From Terrisporobacter petrolearius (lineage in GTDB: Bacteria; Bacillota; Clostridia; Peptostreptococcales; Peptostreptococcaceae): a stretch of DNA of 64,000 nucleotides. Position numbers and translations under genes: made by a program. Below, piece by piece: positions 24,708 through 33,390 of the stretch. Position 1 is the stretch's first letter. Every line of letters begins with the position of its first letter. The DNA lies in the NCBI RefSeq assembly GCF_032598785.1, contig NZ_CP102984.1. The stretch is one strand, 5' to 3'. The notes under the pieces were generated by a model that saw only the letters and a program-made list of their open reading frames with translations, was not told where the DNA came from and made no database searches.

Positions 24708-24740
24708 TGGTAATACCACTGACCACCTTTGGAATGACCA
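24708..24740 (+). promoter_or_regulatory. FadR-type operator and imperfect second copy before lctP
   Basis: TGGTAATACCA (24708-24718) fits TNGTNNNACNA exactly; TGGAATGACCA (24730-24740) is a one-mismatch copy 22 bases further, about two helix turns. A weak promoter (TTGAAG 24673, TAAGTA 17 bases later) lies just upstream, so the operators would block transcription start or early elongation. Confidence 0.65.
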
Positions 24741-24764
24741 GTATAAATAAGGGGGAATATATTG

Positions 24765-26339
24765 ATGAATGAATATGTTTTGTTTCTTATTGCTTTAGTT
24801 CCTATAGTTTGGCTAATAGTATCTTTAGGAGTGCTAAAATTGCCAGCATATAAGACATGTTTATTTACTGCATTTCTAAGTTTACTAATTGCAATAATAT
24901 TTTGGAAAATGCCTGTTATTGACGGTGTGACAGCGTCAATAGAGGGAATGGCCATTGCGCTTTGGCCAATACTTTTGGTAATAGTTGCGGCTTTATTTAC
25001 TTATAACTTAGCTTGTGAAACTAAAACAATGGATGTTATGAAAACTATGTTGTCTAGTATAACTACGGATAACAGAATTCAAGTTTTAATTTTAGCTTGG
25101 GGGTTTGGAGGATTTCTTGAAGCTGTAGCAGGATATGGAACAGCTGTTGCTATACCAGCAAGTATTTTAGCATCAATTGGTTTTAATCCTATTTTTGCAG
25201 CGGTTATATGCTTAATATCTAATACTGTTCCTACTGCATTTGGAGCAATAGGAATACCAGTTACAACGCTAGCAACAGTTACCAATCTGGATGTTGTTCA
25301 TCTAAGTTTTATCACATCATTACAACTTGCAGGTTTTATAATATTAATCCCATTTTTATTAGTGATTTTAACAAAGAGAAGTATAAAAGCAGTAAAAGGT
25401 GTTTTTTTAATTACATTAGTATCTGGGGTATCTTTTGCTATTCCTCAAATTTTTATAGCAAAATACTTAGGTGCTGAACTTCCGGCACTTATAGGAAGTA
25501 TTTGCTCTATGATATGTACAATTATTATGGCAAAATTTATGAATAAGAATAAGAATAAGAATGAAGAAAAATCAGAAGATTTAACTACAGATGAAGGTGC
25601 TGAAGTAATAGCAAAGAAAATATCAGCTAAAGAAGGAATTTTAGCTTGGCTACCTTATATTCTTCTTTGTACATTAATTTTAATAACAAGTCCTTTAGTA
25701 CCTGTTTTAAATTCATTTATAGGACAATTTAGTAGCAATATTCACATATATAGTGGGGATGTTACTTCTTCAACAAGCTTTTCTTGGATAAATACACCTG
25801 GTATGATGATTATAATTGCAACAGTGATTGCAGGATTTATTCAAAAAATAAAATTATCATATATGGTAAGTATTTTTAAAAACACAGTAATACAATTAAA
25901 AACATCATTTATTACTATAATGTCTATAGTTGCCATATCAAAGATTATGTCACATAGTGGTATGACTAGTTCAATATCATTTGGACTTTGTGCAATAACA
26001 GGAAGCTTTTATCCGTTAATTTCACCCCTTCTTGGAGCTATAGGAACATTTGTTACTGGTAGTGATACGTCAGCCAACATCTTGTTTGGAGGATTGCAAG
26101 TAGAAGCGGCTAAGTCTTTATCAATAGATCCTTATTGGATTGCTGCAGCAAATACAGCTGGTGCTACAGCTGGGAAAATGATTTCACCACAAAGTATAGC
26201 AATTGCCACTTCTGCAACAGGACTAATTGGGCAAGAAGGAAAGATTTTCAGTTCCACAGTTAAGTATTGTTTAGGATATGTAATTATACTTGGTTTAATA
26301 GTATATTTTGGTAGGTTTTTACCTATACTTGGGCTTTAA
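24765..26339 (+). CDS. lctP: L-lactate permease (LctP family)
   Basis: The 524-residue membrane protein has about 12-14 helices. GGFLEAVAGYGTAVAIPASIL and the C-terminal NTAGATAGKMISPQSIAIA are family signatures of LctP/LldP lactate-proton symporters. It starts at ATG 24765 with GGGGGA 8 bases upstream. It is the first gene of an operon that includes racemase, electron transfer flavoprotein and lactate dehydrogenase, so both lactate isomers can be taken up and used. The neighbouring FadR-type regulator controls it through the operator at 24708. Confidence 0.93.
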   Translation: MNEYVLFLIALVPIVWLIVSLGVLKLPAYKTCLFTAFLSLLIAIIFWKMPVIDGVTASIEGMAIALWPILLVIVAALFTYNLACETKTMDVMKTMLSSITTDNRIQVLILAWGFGGFLEAVAGYGTAVAIPASILASIGFNPIFAAVICLISNTVPTAFGAIGIPVTTLATVTNLDVVHLSFITSLQLAGFIILIPFLLVILTKRSIKAVKGVFLITLVSGVSFAIPQIFIAKYLGAELPALIGSICSMICTIIMAKFMNKNKNKNEEKSEDLTTDEGAEVIAKKISAKEGILAWLPYILLCTLILITSPLVPVLNSFIGQFSSNIHIYSGDVTSSTSFSWINTPGMMIIIATVIAGFIQKIKLSYMVSIFKNTVIQLKTSFITIMSIVAISKIMSHSGMTSSISFGLCAITGSFYPLISPLLGAIGTFVTGSDTSANILFGGLQVEAAKSLSIDPYWIAAANTAGATAGKMISPQSIAIATSATGLIGQEGKIFSSTVKYCLGYVIILGLIVYFGRFLPILGL

Positions 26340-26358
26340 TTTTAAGGGGGAAAGTATT

Positions 26359-27633
26359 ATGACAATTATAAAAGTACCTTACTCAAAACAAGGTATGAAT
26401 TTAGAAATAGAAGATAAAAACTTAAAAGCTATTTTAGTTTCTAAATCACATGATTTTATAATTACAAAAAGTGAGAGTGAAATTGTAAAGAATTCTTTAG
26501 ACAATCCAATTGGCACATCAAAATTAGAAGAATTAGCAAAAGGTAAAGAAAATGTTGTTATTATAACGAGTGATCATACTAGACCAGTACCAAGCCGTGT
26601 AATAATGCCACAAATTTTAGAAAGAATTAGAAAAGGAAATCCAAGTGCAAAAATTAAAATATTAGTTGCTACAGGATTTCATAGACCTAGTACAAAAGAA
26701 GAATTAATTTTCAAATTAGGTGAAGAAATAGTTGAAAAAGAAGAAATTGTGATGCATATATCTACAGATGATGAAGACATGATAAAAATGGGAGTACTTC
26801 CTTCTGGTGGAGATTTTTATATAAATAAATTAGCTGCTAAGGCAGACTTGCTTGTGTCAGAAGGATTCATAGAACCACATTTTTTTGCAGGATTTTCAGG
26901 TGGAAGAAAAAGCATTCTTCCTGGTGTAGCATCAGCAAAAACTATAATGTATAACCATTGTAGTGAGTTTATAGATAGTGAAAATTCAAGAACAGGAACC
27001 TTGGATAATAATCCTATTCATGAAGATATGGTGTATGCTGCAAAAACTGCAAAGTTAGCATTTATAGTTAATGTGGCAATAGATAAAGATAAAAAGGTTA
27101 TAGCCTCCTTTGCAGGAGACGTGGATAAAGCACATAAGCAAGGATGTGAATTTGTAACTAATTTATCAAAAATAGATAAAGTTCCAGCTGATATAGTTGT
27201 AAGTACAAATGGAGGATATCCTTTAGACCAAAATATTTATCAATCAGTAAAAGGAATGACAGCAGCTGAAGCTACTTGCAAAGAAGGCGGAGTAATAATA
27301 ATGGTGGCAGCCTGTAATGATGGCCATGGAGGAGAGTCTTTCTATGATAATGTGGCTAATGCATCTTCACCAAAGGAAATATTAGAAAATGTTAGAAATG
27401 TCAAAAAAGAAGATACTGTCCCTGATCAATGGGAATTTCAAATATTAGCAAGAATTTTAGATAAATTCACTGTAATAATGGTTACTGATGAGTGTGACCC
27501 CGAAATGATTACAAGTATGCATATGAAACATGCTTATAATTTTGAAGAAGCTATAAATTTGGCTTATGAAATTAAAGGTGAAGATGCTAAGGTGGTTGTC
27601 ATTCCAGATGGCGTATCTGTAATTGTTAAATAA
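26359..27633 (+). CDS. larA: Nickel-pincer lactate racemase
   Basis: The 424-residue enzyme interconverts D- and L-lactate by hydride transfer to the covalently bound nickel-pincer nucleotide. The residues known from Lactobacillus plantarum LarA fall at the same numbers: Asp72 and Arg75 (SDHTRPVP), His108 (GFHRP), His174 (IEPHFF), Lys184 (GGRKSI, cofactor attachment) and His200 (MYNHCSEF). Start is ATG 26359 after AAGGGGGAAA. In the operon it lets a stereospecific dehydrogenase use both lactate forms. The cofactor enzyme LarE is encoded at 10518; LarB and LarC are outside the window. Confidence 0.92.
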   Translation: MTIIKVPYSKQGMNLEIEDKNLKAILVSKSHDFIITKSESEIVKNSLDNPIGTSKLEELAKGKENVVIITSDHTRPVPSRVIMPQILERIRKGNPSAKIKILVATGFHRPSTKEELIFKLGEEIVEKEEIVMHISTDDEDMIKMGVLPSGGDFYINKLAAKADLLVSEGFIEPHFFAGFSGGRKSILPGVASAKTIMYNHCSEFIDSENSRTGTLDNNPIHEDMVYAAKTAKLAFIVNVAIDKDKKVIASFAGDVDKAHKQGCEFVTNLSKIDKVPADIVVSTNGGYPLDQNIYQSVKGMTAAEATCKEGGVIIMVAACNDGHGGESFYDNVANASSPKEILENVRNVKKEDTVPDQWEFQILARILDKFTVIMVTDECDPEMITSMHMKHAYNFEEAINLAYEIKGEDAKVVVIPDGVSVIVK

Positions 27634-27709
27634 AATCATAGTACAGTCGACATACATTTGTTAGCACTGAAGGCGACTTTGTTGCTCAAATAGTTAAGGA
27701 GGAAGAAGA

Positions 27710-28498
27710 ATGGAAATTTTAGTATGTGTTAAACAAGTTCCAGGAACAACTGTAGTTGAAGTTGATCCAGTAACTGGTGTTTTAAAAAGGGATGGAGTAG
27801 AATCAAAGATGAATCCTTATGATTTATTTGCTATAGAAACTGCACTTAGAATTAAAAAAGAAAATAATGCAACTATAAAAGCAATAACAATGGGACCACC
27901 TCAAGCAAAGACAGTAATAAAAGAAAGTTTTTCTATGGGAGTTGATGAAGGAGCAATAATAAGTGATAGAAGATTTGGTGGAGCTGACGTACTTGCAACT
28001 TCTTACACTCTATCTCAAGGAATAAAAAAAATATCCAATCCAGATTTAATCATATGTGGAAAACAAACTACAGATGGCGATACAGCTCAAGTAGGTTCAG
28101 AAATTGCTGAGTTTTTAAATATACCTCACGTGACAAATGTAACTGAAATAATAGAAGTAAAAGAAAATTCTATAATTGTAGAAATAGATTTGCCAACTTC
28201 CATGGAAGTTTGTGAAATAGCTTATCCATGCTTAATAACTGTGGAAAAAGATATATTCCAACCAAGGCTACCTTCTTTTAAATTAAAAATGGCTACTAAA
28301 AATAGAGAAATACCAATGTTTACTTTAAATGATTTTAATGATAAAGATGAAAATCATTATGGGTTAAATGGTTCGCCTACTCAAGTAAAAAAGATATTCC
28401 CACCTACTCCAAATACAGATAAAAACGTATTAAGAGGAAGTAGTGAGGAGCTTACAGAGGCTCTCTTTAATAAAATAGTAGACTTGAAAATATTATAG
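27710..28498 (+). CDS. etfB: Electron transfer flavoprotein beta subunit of bifurcating lactate dehydrogenase
   Basis: The 262-residue EtfB begins MEILVCVKQVPGTTVVEVDP, typical of the family, and carries the signature region CGKQTTDGDTAQVGSEIAE for nucleotide/FAD binding. In Acetobacterium woodii the lactate dehydrogenase-Etf complex couples endergonic reduction of NAD by lactate to oxidation of reduced ferredoxin. The same gene set and order (etfB, etfA, dehydrogenase) is present here. It starts after AAGGAGGAAGAA, 76 bases after larA, and etfA follows after 15 bases. Confidence 0.92.
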   Translation: MEILVCVKQVPGTTVVEVDPVTGVLKRDGVESKMNPYDLFAIETALRIKKENNATIKAITMGPPQAKTVIKESFSMGVDEGAIISDRRFGGADVLATSYTLSQGIKKISNPDLIICGKQTTDGDTAQVGSEIAEFLNIPHVTNVTEIIEVKENSIIVEIDLPTSMEVCEIAYPCLITVEKDIFQPRLPSFKLKMATKNREIPMFTLNDFNDKDENHYGLNGSPTQVKKIFPPTPNTDKNVLRGSSEELTEALFNKIVDLKIL

Positions 28499-28513
28499 AA
28501 GGGAGAAATTAAA

Positions 28514-29734
28514 ATGGCTAGAATTATAGTGAATTCTGAGAAAATTACTAACATAAAAGAAGTATTAGAATTATGCCCATTTGGAGCATTGGAAGAACTA
28601 GATGGAAAAATTGAAATAAATGCAGCTTGTAAAATGTGTAAAATGTGTGTAAAAAAAGGGCCAGAAGGTGTTTTTGAATTTGAAGAAGATGAGATTGTAG
28701 CAATAAATAAAGATGAGTGGAGAGGCATATCAGTATATGTGGAACATTCAAATGGGAAAATTCACCCAGTAACTTATGAGCTGATAGGTAAAGCAAGAGA
28801 GTTAGCAGAAAAAATTAATCATCCAGTTTACTGTGTATTTGTGGGAAGTAACATAAAAGATAAATGTGAACCGCTACTTTCTTTTGGTATCGATGAAGTA
28901 TTTGTTTATGATGATGAAGAGTTAGACAAATTTAGAATTGAACCATACGCTGCAGCAGTGGAAAGTTATATATCAAATATAAAACCTACAATAATGCTAT
29001 TTGGAGGAACTACTATAGGTAGATCTTTGGCGCCAAGGCTTGCTGCAAGATTTAGAACAGGGCTTACTGCTGATTGTACTATATTAGATATTCAAGAAAA
29101 CACAGATTTGGATCAAATAAGACCTGCTTTTGGTGGTAATATAATGGCACATATAAATACTCCAAATCACAGACCACAATTTGCTACTGTAAGATATAAA
29201 ATATTCTCAGTTCCTGAGAAAGTTGAAAAGCCTAGTGGAAAGATTACAATTTGTGAGATTGAAAAAGATAAGTTAAAATCTAACATAAAAGTATTAGAAA
29301 CAAAAGTAAAAAATAAAGTGGTAGGTATTGAAGATGCAGAAGTTGTAGTTGTTGTAAGCAGAGCATTTAAAAAAGCTGAAGATATAAAAATGGCTAAGAA
29401 ATTAGCAAATCTTTTAGGCGGTCAATTGGCAGGTACTAGACCTACTATTGAATCAGGATGGATAGATGCTAGAAAACAAATAGGACTTAGTGGTAGAACT
29501 GTAAAACCAAAACTTATAATAACTTGTGGTGTATCTGGAGCTGTTCAATTTGTTGCAGGAATGAAAGGCTCTGATTATATAATTTCTATTAATCAAGATG
29601 AAAATGCTCCTATATTTGACGTGGCTCACTTGGCATTAATAGGTGATATTTATGAAATAATACCAATGTTAATTGAAAAGATTGAAAACATTAAAAAAGA
29701 GAATAATTCACAAGCTGAGTTTGCGCTATCTTAA
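28514..29734 (+). CDS. etfA: Electron transfer flavoprotein alpha subunit with N-terminal Cys-rich domain
   Basis: The 406-residue EtfA is longer than simple EtfA (about 320) because of an N-terminal extension with Cys21 and a CKMCKMC cluster (Cys39, 42, 45) that can hold an Fe-S centre. This is as in the bifurcating lactate dehydrogenase complexes. The C-terminal FAD domain has SRAFKKAEDIKMAKKLANLLGG, SGWIDARKQIGLSGRTVKP and CGVSGAVQF, the classic EtfA signature. It is the partner of EtfB just upstream and of the FAD dehydrogenase just downstream (20-base gap). Confidence 0.92.
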   Translation: MARIIVNSEKITNIKEVLELCPFGALEELDGKIEINAACKMCKMCVKKGPEGVFEFEEDEIVAINKDEWRGISVYVEHSNGKIHPVTYELIGKARELAEKINHPVYCVFVGSNIKDKCEPLLSFGIDEVFVYDDEELDKFRIEPYAAAVESYISNIKPTIMLFGGTTIGRSLAPRLAARFRTGLTADCTILDIQENTDLDQIRPAFGGNIMAHINTPNHRPQFATVRYKIFSVPEKVEKPSGKITICEIEKDKLKSNIKVLETKVKNKVVGIEDAEVVVVVSRAFKKAEDIKMAKKLANLLGGQLAGTRPTIESGWIDARKQIGLSGRTVKPKLIITCGVSGAVQFVAGMKGSDYIISINQDENAPIFDVAHLALIGDIYEIIPMLIEKIENIKKENNSQAEFALS

Positions 29735-29753
29735 AATAGTAGGGGGGAATATT

Positions 29754-31142
29754 ATGTATAAAAAATTAGATAAAAATGATATAGAATTTTTAAAAAGTAT
29801 TTGTAATGAGGAAAATATTATTGTTGGCGATGAAATAAGTGAAGACTTTGCCCATGATGAGCTGGCAGGGGAATTAAAATATCCAGAGGTAATGGTTTAT
29901 GTGAAAAGTACTGAGCAAGTTTCTAAAATAATGAAATATGCTTATGAAAATAATATACCTGTGACACCTAGGGGGCAAGGAACAGGGCTTTCTGGAGCAT
30001 CTGTCGCCCTTCATGGTGGAATTATGATGAACATGTGTAAGATGGATAAAATATTAGAACTTGATGAAGAAAACTTAACTTTAACTGTAGAGCCAGGGGT
30101 ACTACTTATGACTATAAGTGGGTACGTGGAAGAACATGATTTATTTTACCCGCCAGATCCAGGTGAAAAAAGTGCTGCTATTGGAGGAAATATAAACACA
30201 AATGCTGGAGGTATGAGAGCAGTAAAATATGGAGTGACAAGAGATTATGTAAGAGGTTTAGAAATTGTACTTCCAAATGGAGAAATAATAAATGTAGGTG
30301 GAAAAGTTGTTAAAAACTCCTCTGGTTATGCAATAAAAGATTTAATAGTAGGTTCTGAAGGGACATTAGGAATTGTAACTAAAGCTATTTTAAAATTACT
30401 CCCACTACCTAAAAAAGCTATTAGCTTACTAATTCCTTTCCCTGATTTAGAGTCAGCAATAGATACCGTTCCTCAAATAATTAAATCAAAATCTATACCA
30501 ACGGCAATAGAATTTATGGAAAGAGAAGCTATTGTAGGTGCGGAAGAATTTTTAGGTAAGAAATTCCCTGATAATTCTTCAAATGCATACTTGTTATTAA
30601 AATTTGATGGAAATTCTACTGAAGAAATAGAAAAAGAATATGAAAATGTAGCAAAACTCTGTTTAGACTGTGGGGCATATGATGTATTAATTTCTGATAC
30701 AGATGAGAGAAATGAAAGTATATGGTCTGCGAGGGGATCATTTTTGGAAGCATTTAAAGCAAATAGTGTTATTGATGAATGTGACGTTGTTGTACCAAGA
30801 GATAAAGTGGCGGAATTTATAAGATATACTCATGATATACAAAAAGAAGTAGGTCTCAAAATAAAAAGCTTTGGTCATGCAGGAGATGGTAATTTACATG
30901 TTTATCCTCATAAAGATGATTTAGCACAAGATGAATGGACAAAGAGACTTAATCATGCTTTTGAATTAATGTTTAGTAAAGCTAGAGAATTAAATGGGGA
31001 AGTTTCAGGAGAGCATGGAATAGGATATGCCAAGAGTCCATATTTCTGTGAATCAAAAGATGAAAACTATGTAAATATATTAAAAGGAATAAAAACTGCT
31101 TTTGACTCTAAAAATATTTTAAATCCAGGTAAAATTTATTAA
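29754..31142 (+). CDS. lctD: FAD-linked lactate dehydrogenase (LctD/GlcD family)
   Basis: This 462-residue flavoprotein of the GlcD/D-LDH family has an N-terminal FAD_binding_4 domain (PRGQGTGLSGASVALHGG, PPDPGEKSAAIGGNINTNAGG) and a C-terminal FAD oxidase domain with HAGDGNLHVYPH and GEVSGEHGIGYAK, which hold substrate and metal ligands. It oxidises lactate to pyruvate and passes electrons to EtfAB. Start is ATG 29754 after AGGGGGGAA. It is the last gene of the lactate operon and is followed by a very strong terminator. Stereospecificity is unclear, but the racemase makes it of little consequence. Confidence 0.9.
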   Translation: MYKKLDKNDIEFLKSICNEENIIVGDEISEDFAHDELAGELKYPEVMVYVKSTEQVSKIMKYAYENNIPVTPRGQGTGLSGASVALHGGIMMNMCKMDKILELDEENLTLTVEPGVLLMTISGYVEEHDLFYPPDPGEKSAAIGGNINTNAGGMRAVKYGVTRDYVRGLEIVLPNGEIINVGGKVVKNSSGYAIKDLIVGSEGTLGIVTKAILKLLPLPKKAISLLIPFPDLESAIDTVPQIIKSKSIPTAIEFMEREAIVGAEEFLGKKFPDNSSNAYLLLKFDGNSTEEIEKEYENVAKLCLDCGAYDVLISDTDERNESIWSARGSFLEAFKANSVIDECDVVVPRDKVAEFIRYTHDIQKEVGLKIKSFGHAGDGNLHVYPHKDDLAQDEWTKRLNHAFELMFSKARELNGEVSGEHGIGYAKSPYFCESKDENYVNILKGIKTAFDSKNILNPGKIY

Positions 31143-31152
31143 TATCTATATG

Positions 31153-31207
31153 AAAAAAGGTAGAGAAGGATGGACTATATAAAAGTCAATCCTTCTCTAC
31201 CTTTTTA
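31153..31207 (+). terminator. Strong terminator of the lactate operon
   Basis: AAAAAGGTAGAGAAGGAT pairs with ATCCTTCTCTACCTTTTT, extended by GGACT/AGTC near the loop. The stem is over 20 bp with A and T flanks. Confidence 0.88.
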
Positions 31208-31356
31208 AAATAAAAAAGTAATTAGAAATAGTAAATAATTATTTTATTAATTAAAAAATATATATTTTATTCATTTTTCCGGAAAATTTTACAAATTATG
31301 CTTCTATTAAGTCTAATTATAAATTATAATAACTTTAAGGGAAGGGGGATGATATA

Positions 31357-33336
31357 TTGCAAAGTAGTTTTACAAAAGAGTCAATTAAGTTTATTATTTT
31401 AGCAGCATTTGCAATAATAATAGTATTGAATCCATCAGACTTTAATTCAAAAAATGAAAATGCTAAAAATGTAAATATAGCGTATTCACAAAATAAGGGA
31501 TTTGTTAAAAATGGAGGATACACATACTATTATAGCACGAAAACAGGTAAAAAACTCACAGGTCTACAAACTATAGAAGGTTACAGGTATTATTTTTCTA
31601 GTACAGGAAAAATGCAAACTGGATTACAAACTATAGACGGGTATAAATACTACTTTTCTACAAGCACTGGTAAAGGACTAAGTGGATTAAGAGAAGTTGG
31701 TGGGTATAAATACTATTTTTCAAAATCAACGGGAAAAGCTTTAAGTGGATTGAGAGTGATAAGTGGAAATAAATATTATTTTTCAACAACCACGTATAAA
31801 GCTTTAAGTGGGTTGAAAATAATATCAGGAGAAAAATATTATTTTTCGCAGAGTTCGAAAGAAGCCCTAAGTGGATTAATGGAAGTGAATGGAGATAAAT
31901 ACTATTTTTCTAAAACCACAAAATCAGCTTTAAGTGGACTGAGAGTAATAAGTGGAAATAAATATTATTTTTCAACAACTACGTACAAAGCTTTAAGCGG
32001 GTTAAAAATAATATCAAAAGAAAAGTATTATTTTTCAGACAGTACAAAAGAAGCCCTAAGTGGATTAATGGAAGTGGATGGAGATAGATACTATTTTTCT
32101 AAAACTACAAAATCATCTTTAAGTGGTTTGAGGGTATTAGGCGGAAATAAATATTATTTTTCAACATCTACATATAAATCACTTACTGGCTTAAGACTTA
32201 TATCAGGAGAAAGATATTATTTTTCTCCAAGTGATGGAAAAGCCCTAAGTGGATTAGTGGAAGTAGACAAAAACAAATATTATTTTTCTCCAGAAACAAA
32301 AACAGCTTTAAGTGGATTTATAGTTATTGATAATAACAAGTATTACTTTGATAAATCTTCTAAACAAATGGTATTTGGACTACAAGTAATTGATGGAAAG
32401 TATTATAATTTTGATGTGAAAACAGGCATTTTATTAGAAGATGAAAAAGCAAGCGGAATAATATATAAAGATGGTGAGCCTTATCTTTATTTAGATGAAG
32501 AAGGAAATAGTAAAACAGGTATGATTACTGTTGAACAAGGAGTACGATATTACTTCTTGAAAGGCGGAGGAATATACAAAGGCCTTAGAACAGTGGGAAG
32601 CAAGTTATACTATTTTTCTACTGAAGATGGAAAAGCTCAAAATGGAATTACAAAAGTAGGTTCTGATACATACTACTTCCATCCAAAGTATTTTTATGCT
32701 TTAACAGGTCTTCATTCTATATGGGAAAAAACTTATTATCTTAACCCTAATGATTATAAATTGATGAAAAACGATACAGTTCAAATTGGATACTTATTGT
32801 TTACAGCTAATGAAAATGGACTTGTAACTGATGTTAAACCGGCAAAAGGATACGAAGACAACGATAGAGCAAAAGGACTTATTGAAGGATTTAAACTAAT
32901 AGGAACTTCATATGGTTCAAATGATGGTCAGACAATGTGTAATAGATTTGCTGCAACAGTATATCTTGCTGCTGGAAATGATGAACTGGTAAAGTATAGT
33001 CAAAATACTGATAAAATACTTTATAAAAAAGCAAGTGAGCAAGCAGAATATGTGCTTAAAAAAGGTTATAATGAAAATATGACAGCTTATAATTTAAAAC
33101 CAGGAGATTTAATATATTGGGATAATGGTCCAACAGGCCCTGCTGAAGATAAATTTACATTTAATGGAACTGAATATTCAATAGGTCACGTATCAGTATA
33201 TGTTGGTGATGGTATAATGATAGAAGCAACAAGTCAACCATGGGTAGGCGAAGGTCATACTAGAGTGACTACTTTTGATCCTTCAAGTGCAAAACCTACA
33301 TCAAATCCAATCATATTTACGAATATGTTACCATAA
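31357..33336 (+). CDS. Secreted NlpC/P60-like cysteine peptidase with about 20 toxin-type cell-wall-binding repeats
   Basis: The 659-residue protein starts with TTG (AAGGGGGAT upstream) and has a hydrophobic export segment at about 11-25. Residues 51-470 consist of about 20 repeats of 20-21 residues with core GxKYYFSxxTxxALSGL. This is the choline-binding/CROP type fold seen in C. difficile toxins and many clostridial wall proteins. The C-terminal domain (495-659) has nucleophile Cys528 in GQTMCNRFAATVY, KPGDLIYWDN, and His611 in SIGHVSVYVGDG, as in NlpC/P60 gamma-D-glutamyl peptidases. It probably binds and cleaves peptidoglycan outside the cell. It stands alone with its own terminator. Confidence 0.85.
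   Translation: MQSSFTKESIKFIILAAFAIIIVLNPSDFNSKNENAKNVNIAYSQNKGFVKNGGYTYYYSTKTGKKLTGLQTIEGYRYYFSSTGKMQTGLQTIDGYKYYFSTSTGKGLSGLREVGGYKYYFSKSTGKALSGLRVISGNKYYFSTTTYKALSGLKIISGEKYYFSQSSKEALSGLMEVNGDKYYFSKTTKSALSGLRVISGNKYYFSTTTYKALSGLKIISKEKYYFSDSTKEALSGLMEVDGDRYYFSKTTKSSLSGLRVLGGNKYYFSTSTYKSLTGLRLISGERYYFSPSDGKALSGLVEVDKNKYYFSPETKTALSGFIVIDNNKYYFDKSSKQMVFGLQVIDGKYYNFDVKTGILLEDEKASGIIYKDGEPYLYLDEEGNSKTGMITVEQGVRYYFLKGGGIYKGLRTVGSKLYYFSTEDGKAQNGITKVGSDTYYFHPKYFYALTGLHSIWEKTYYLNPNDYKLMKNDTVQIGYLLFTANENGLVTDVKPAKGYEDNDRAKGLIEGFKLIGTSYGSNDGQTMCNRFAATVYLAAGNDELVKYSQNTDKILYKKASEQAEYVLKKGYNENMTAYNLKPGDLIYWDNGPTGPAEDKFTFNGTEYSIGHVSVYVGDGIMIEATSQPWVGEGHTRVTTFDPSSAKPTSNPIIFTNMLP
31702..32268 (+). repeat. 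Three 189-bp higher-order tandem repeats inside the wall-binding region
   Basis: Residues 116-304 fall into three blocks of 63 residues, each made of three different 21-residue units (ending RVIS, KIIS, MEVN or close variants). Blocks 1 and 2 are nearly identical in DNA; block 3 is more diverged. The period is 189 bp, so the array could expand or shrink by recombination. Confidence 0.85.
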
Positions 33337-33340
33337 AAGA

Positions 33341-33378
33341 AATAGCTATGTTAAATTAATTAACATAGCTATTTTTAT
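33341..33378. terminator. Bidirectional terminator
   Basis: AATAGCTATGTTAA (33341-33354) pairs perfectly with TTAACATAGCTATT (33360-33373), with T-rich flank on the right and A-rich flank on the left. It serves the wall protein and the minus-strand amidohydrolase. Confidence 0.85.
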
Positions 33379-33390
33379 ATTAACACATAG

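Noticed and set aside
31702..32268. CRISPR array
   Set aside because: The repeats are in-frame coding units of 63 bp and 189 bp without constant repeats separated by unique spacers. No cas gene is present anywhere in the window.
31357..33336. A large clostridial toxin gene because of the CROP-like repeats
   Set aside because: There is no glucosyltransferase or autoprocessing domain; the C-terminal domain is NlpC/P60-like and the total length is only 659 residues.
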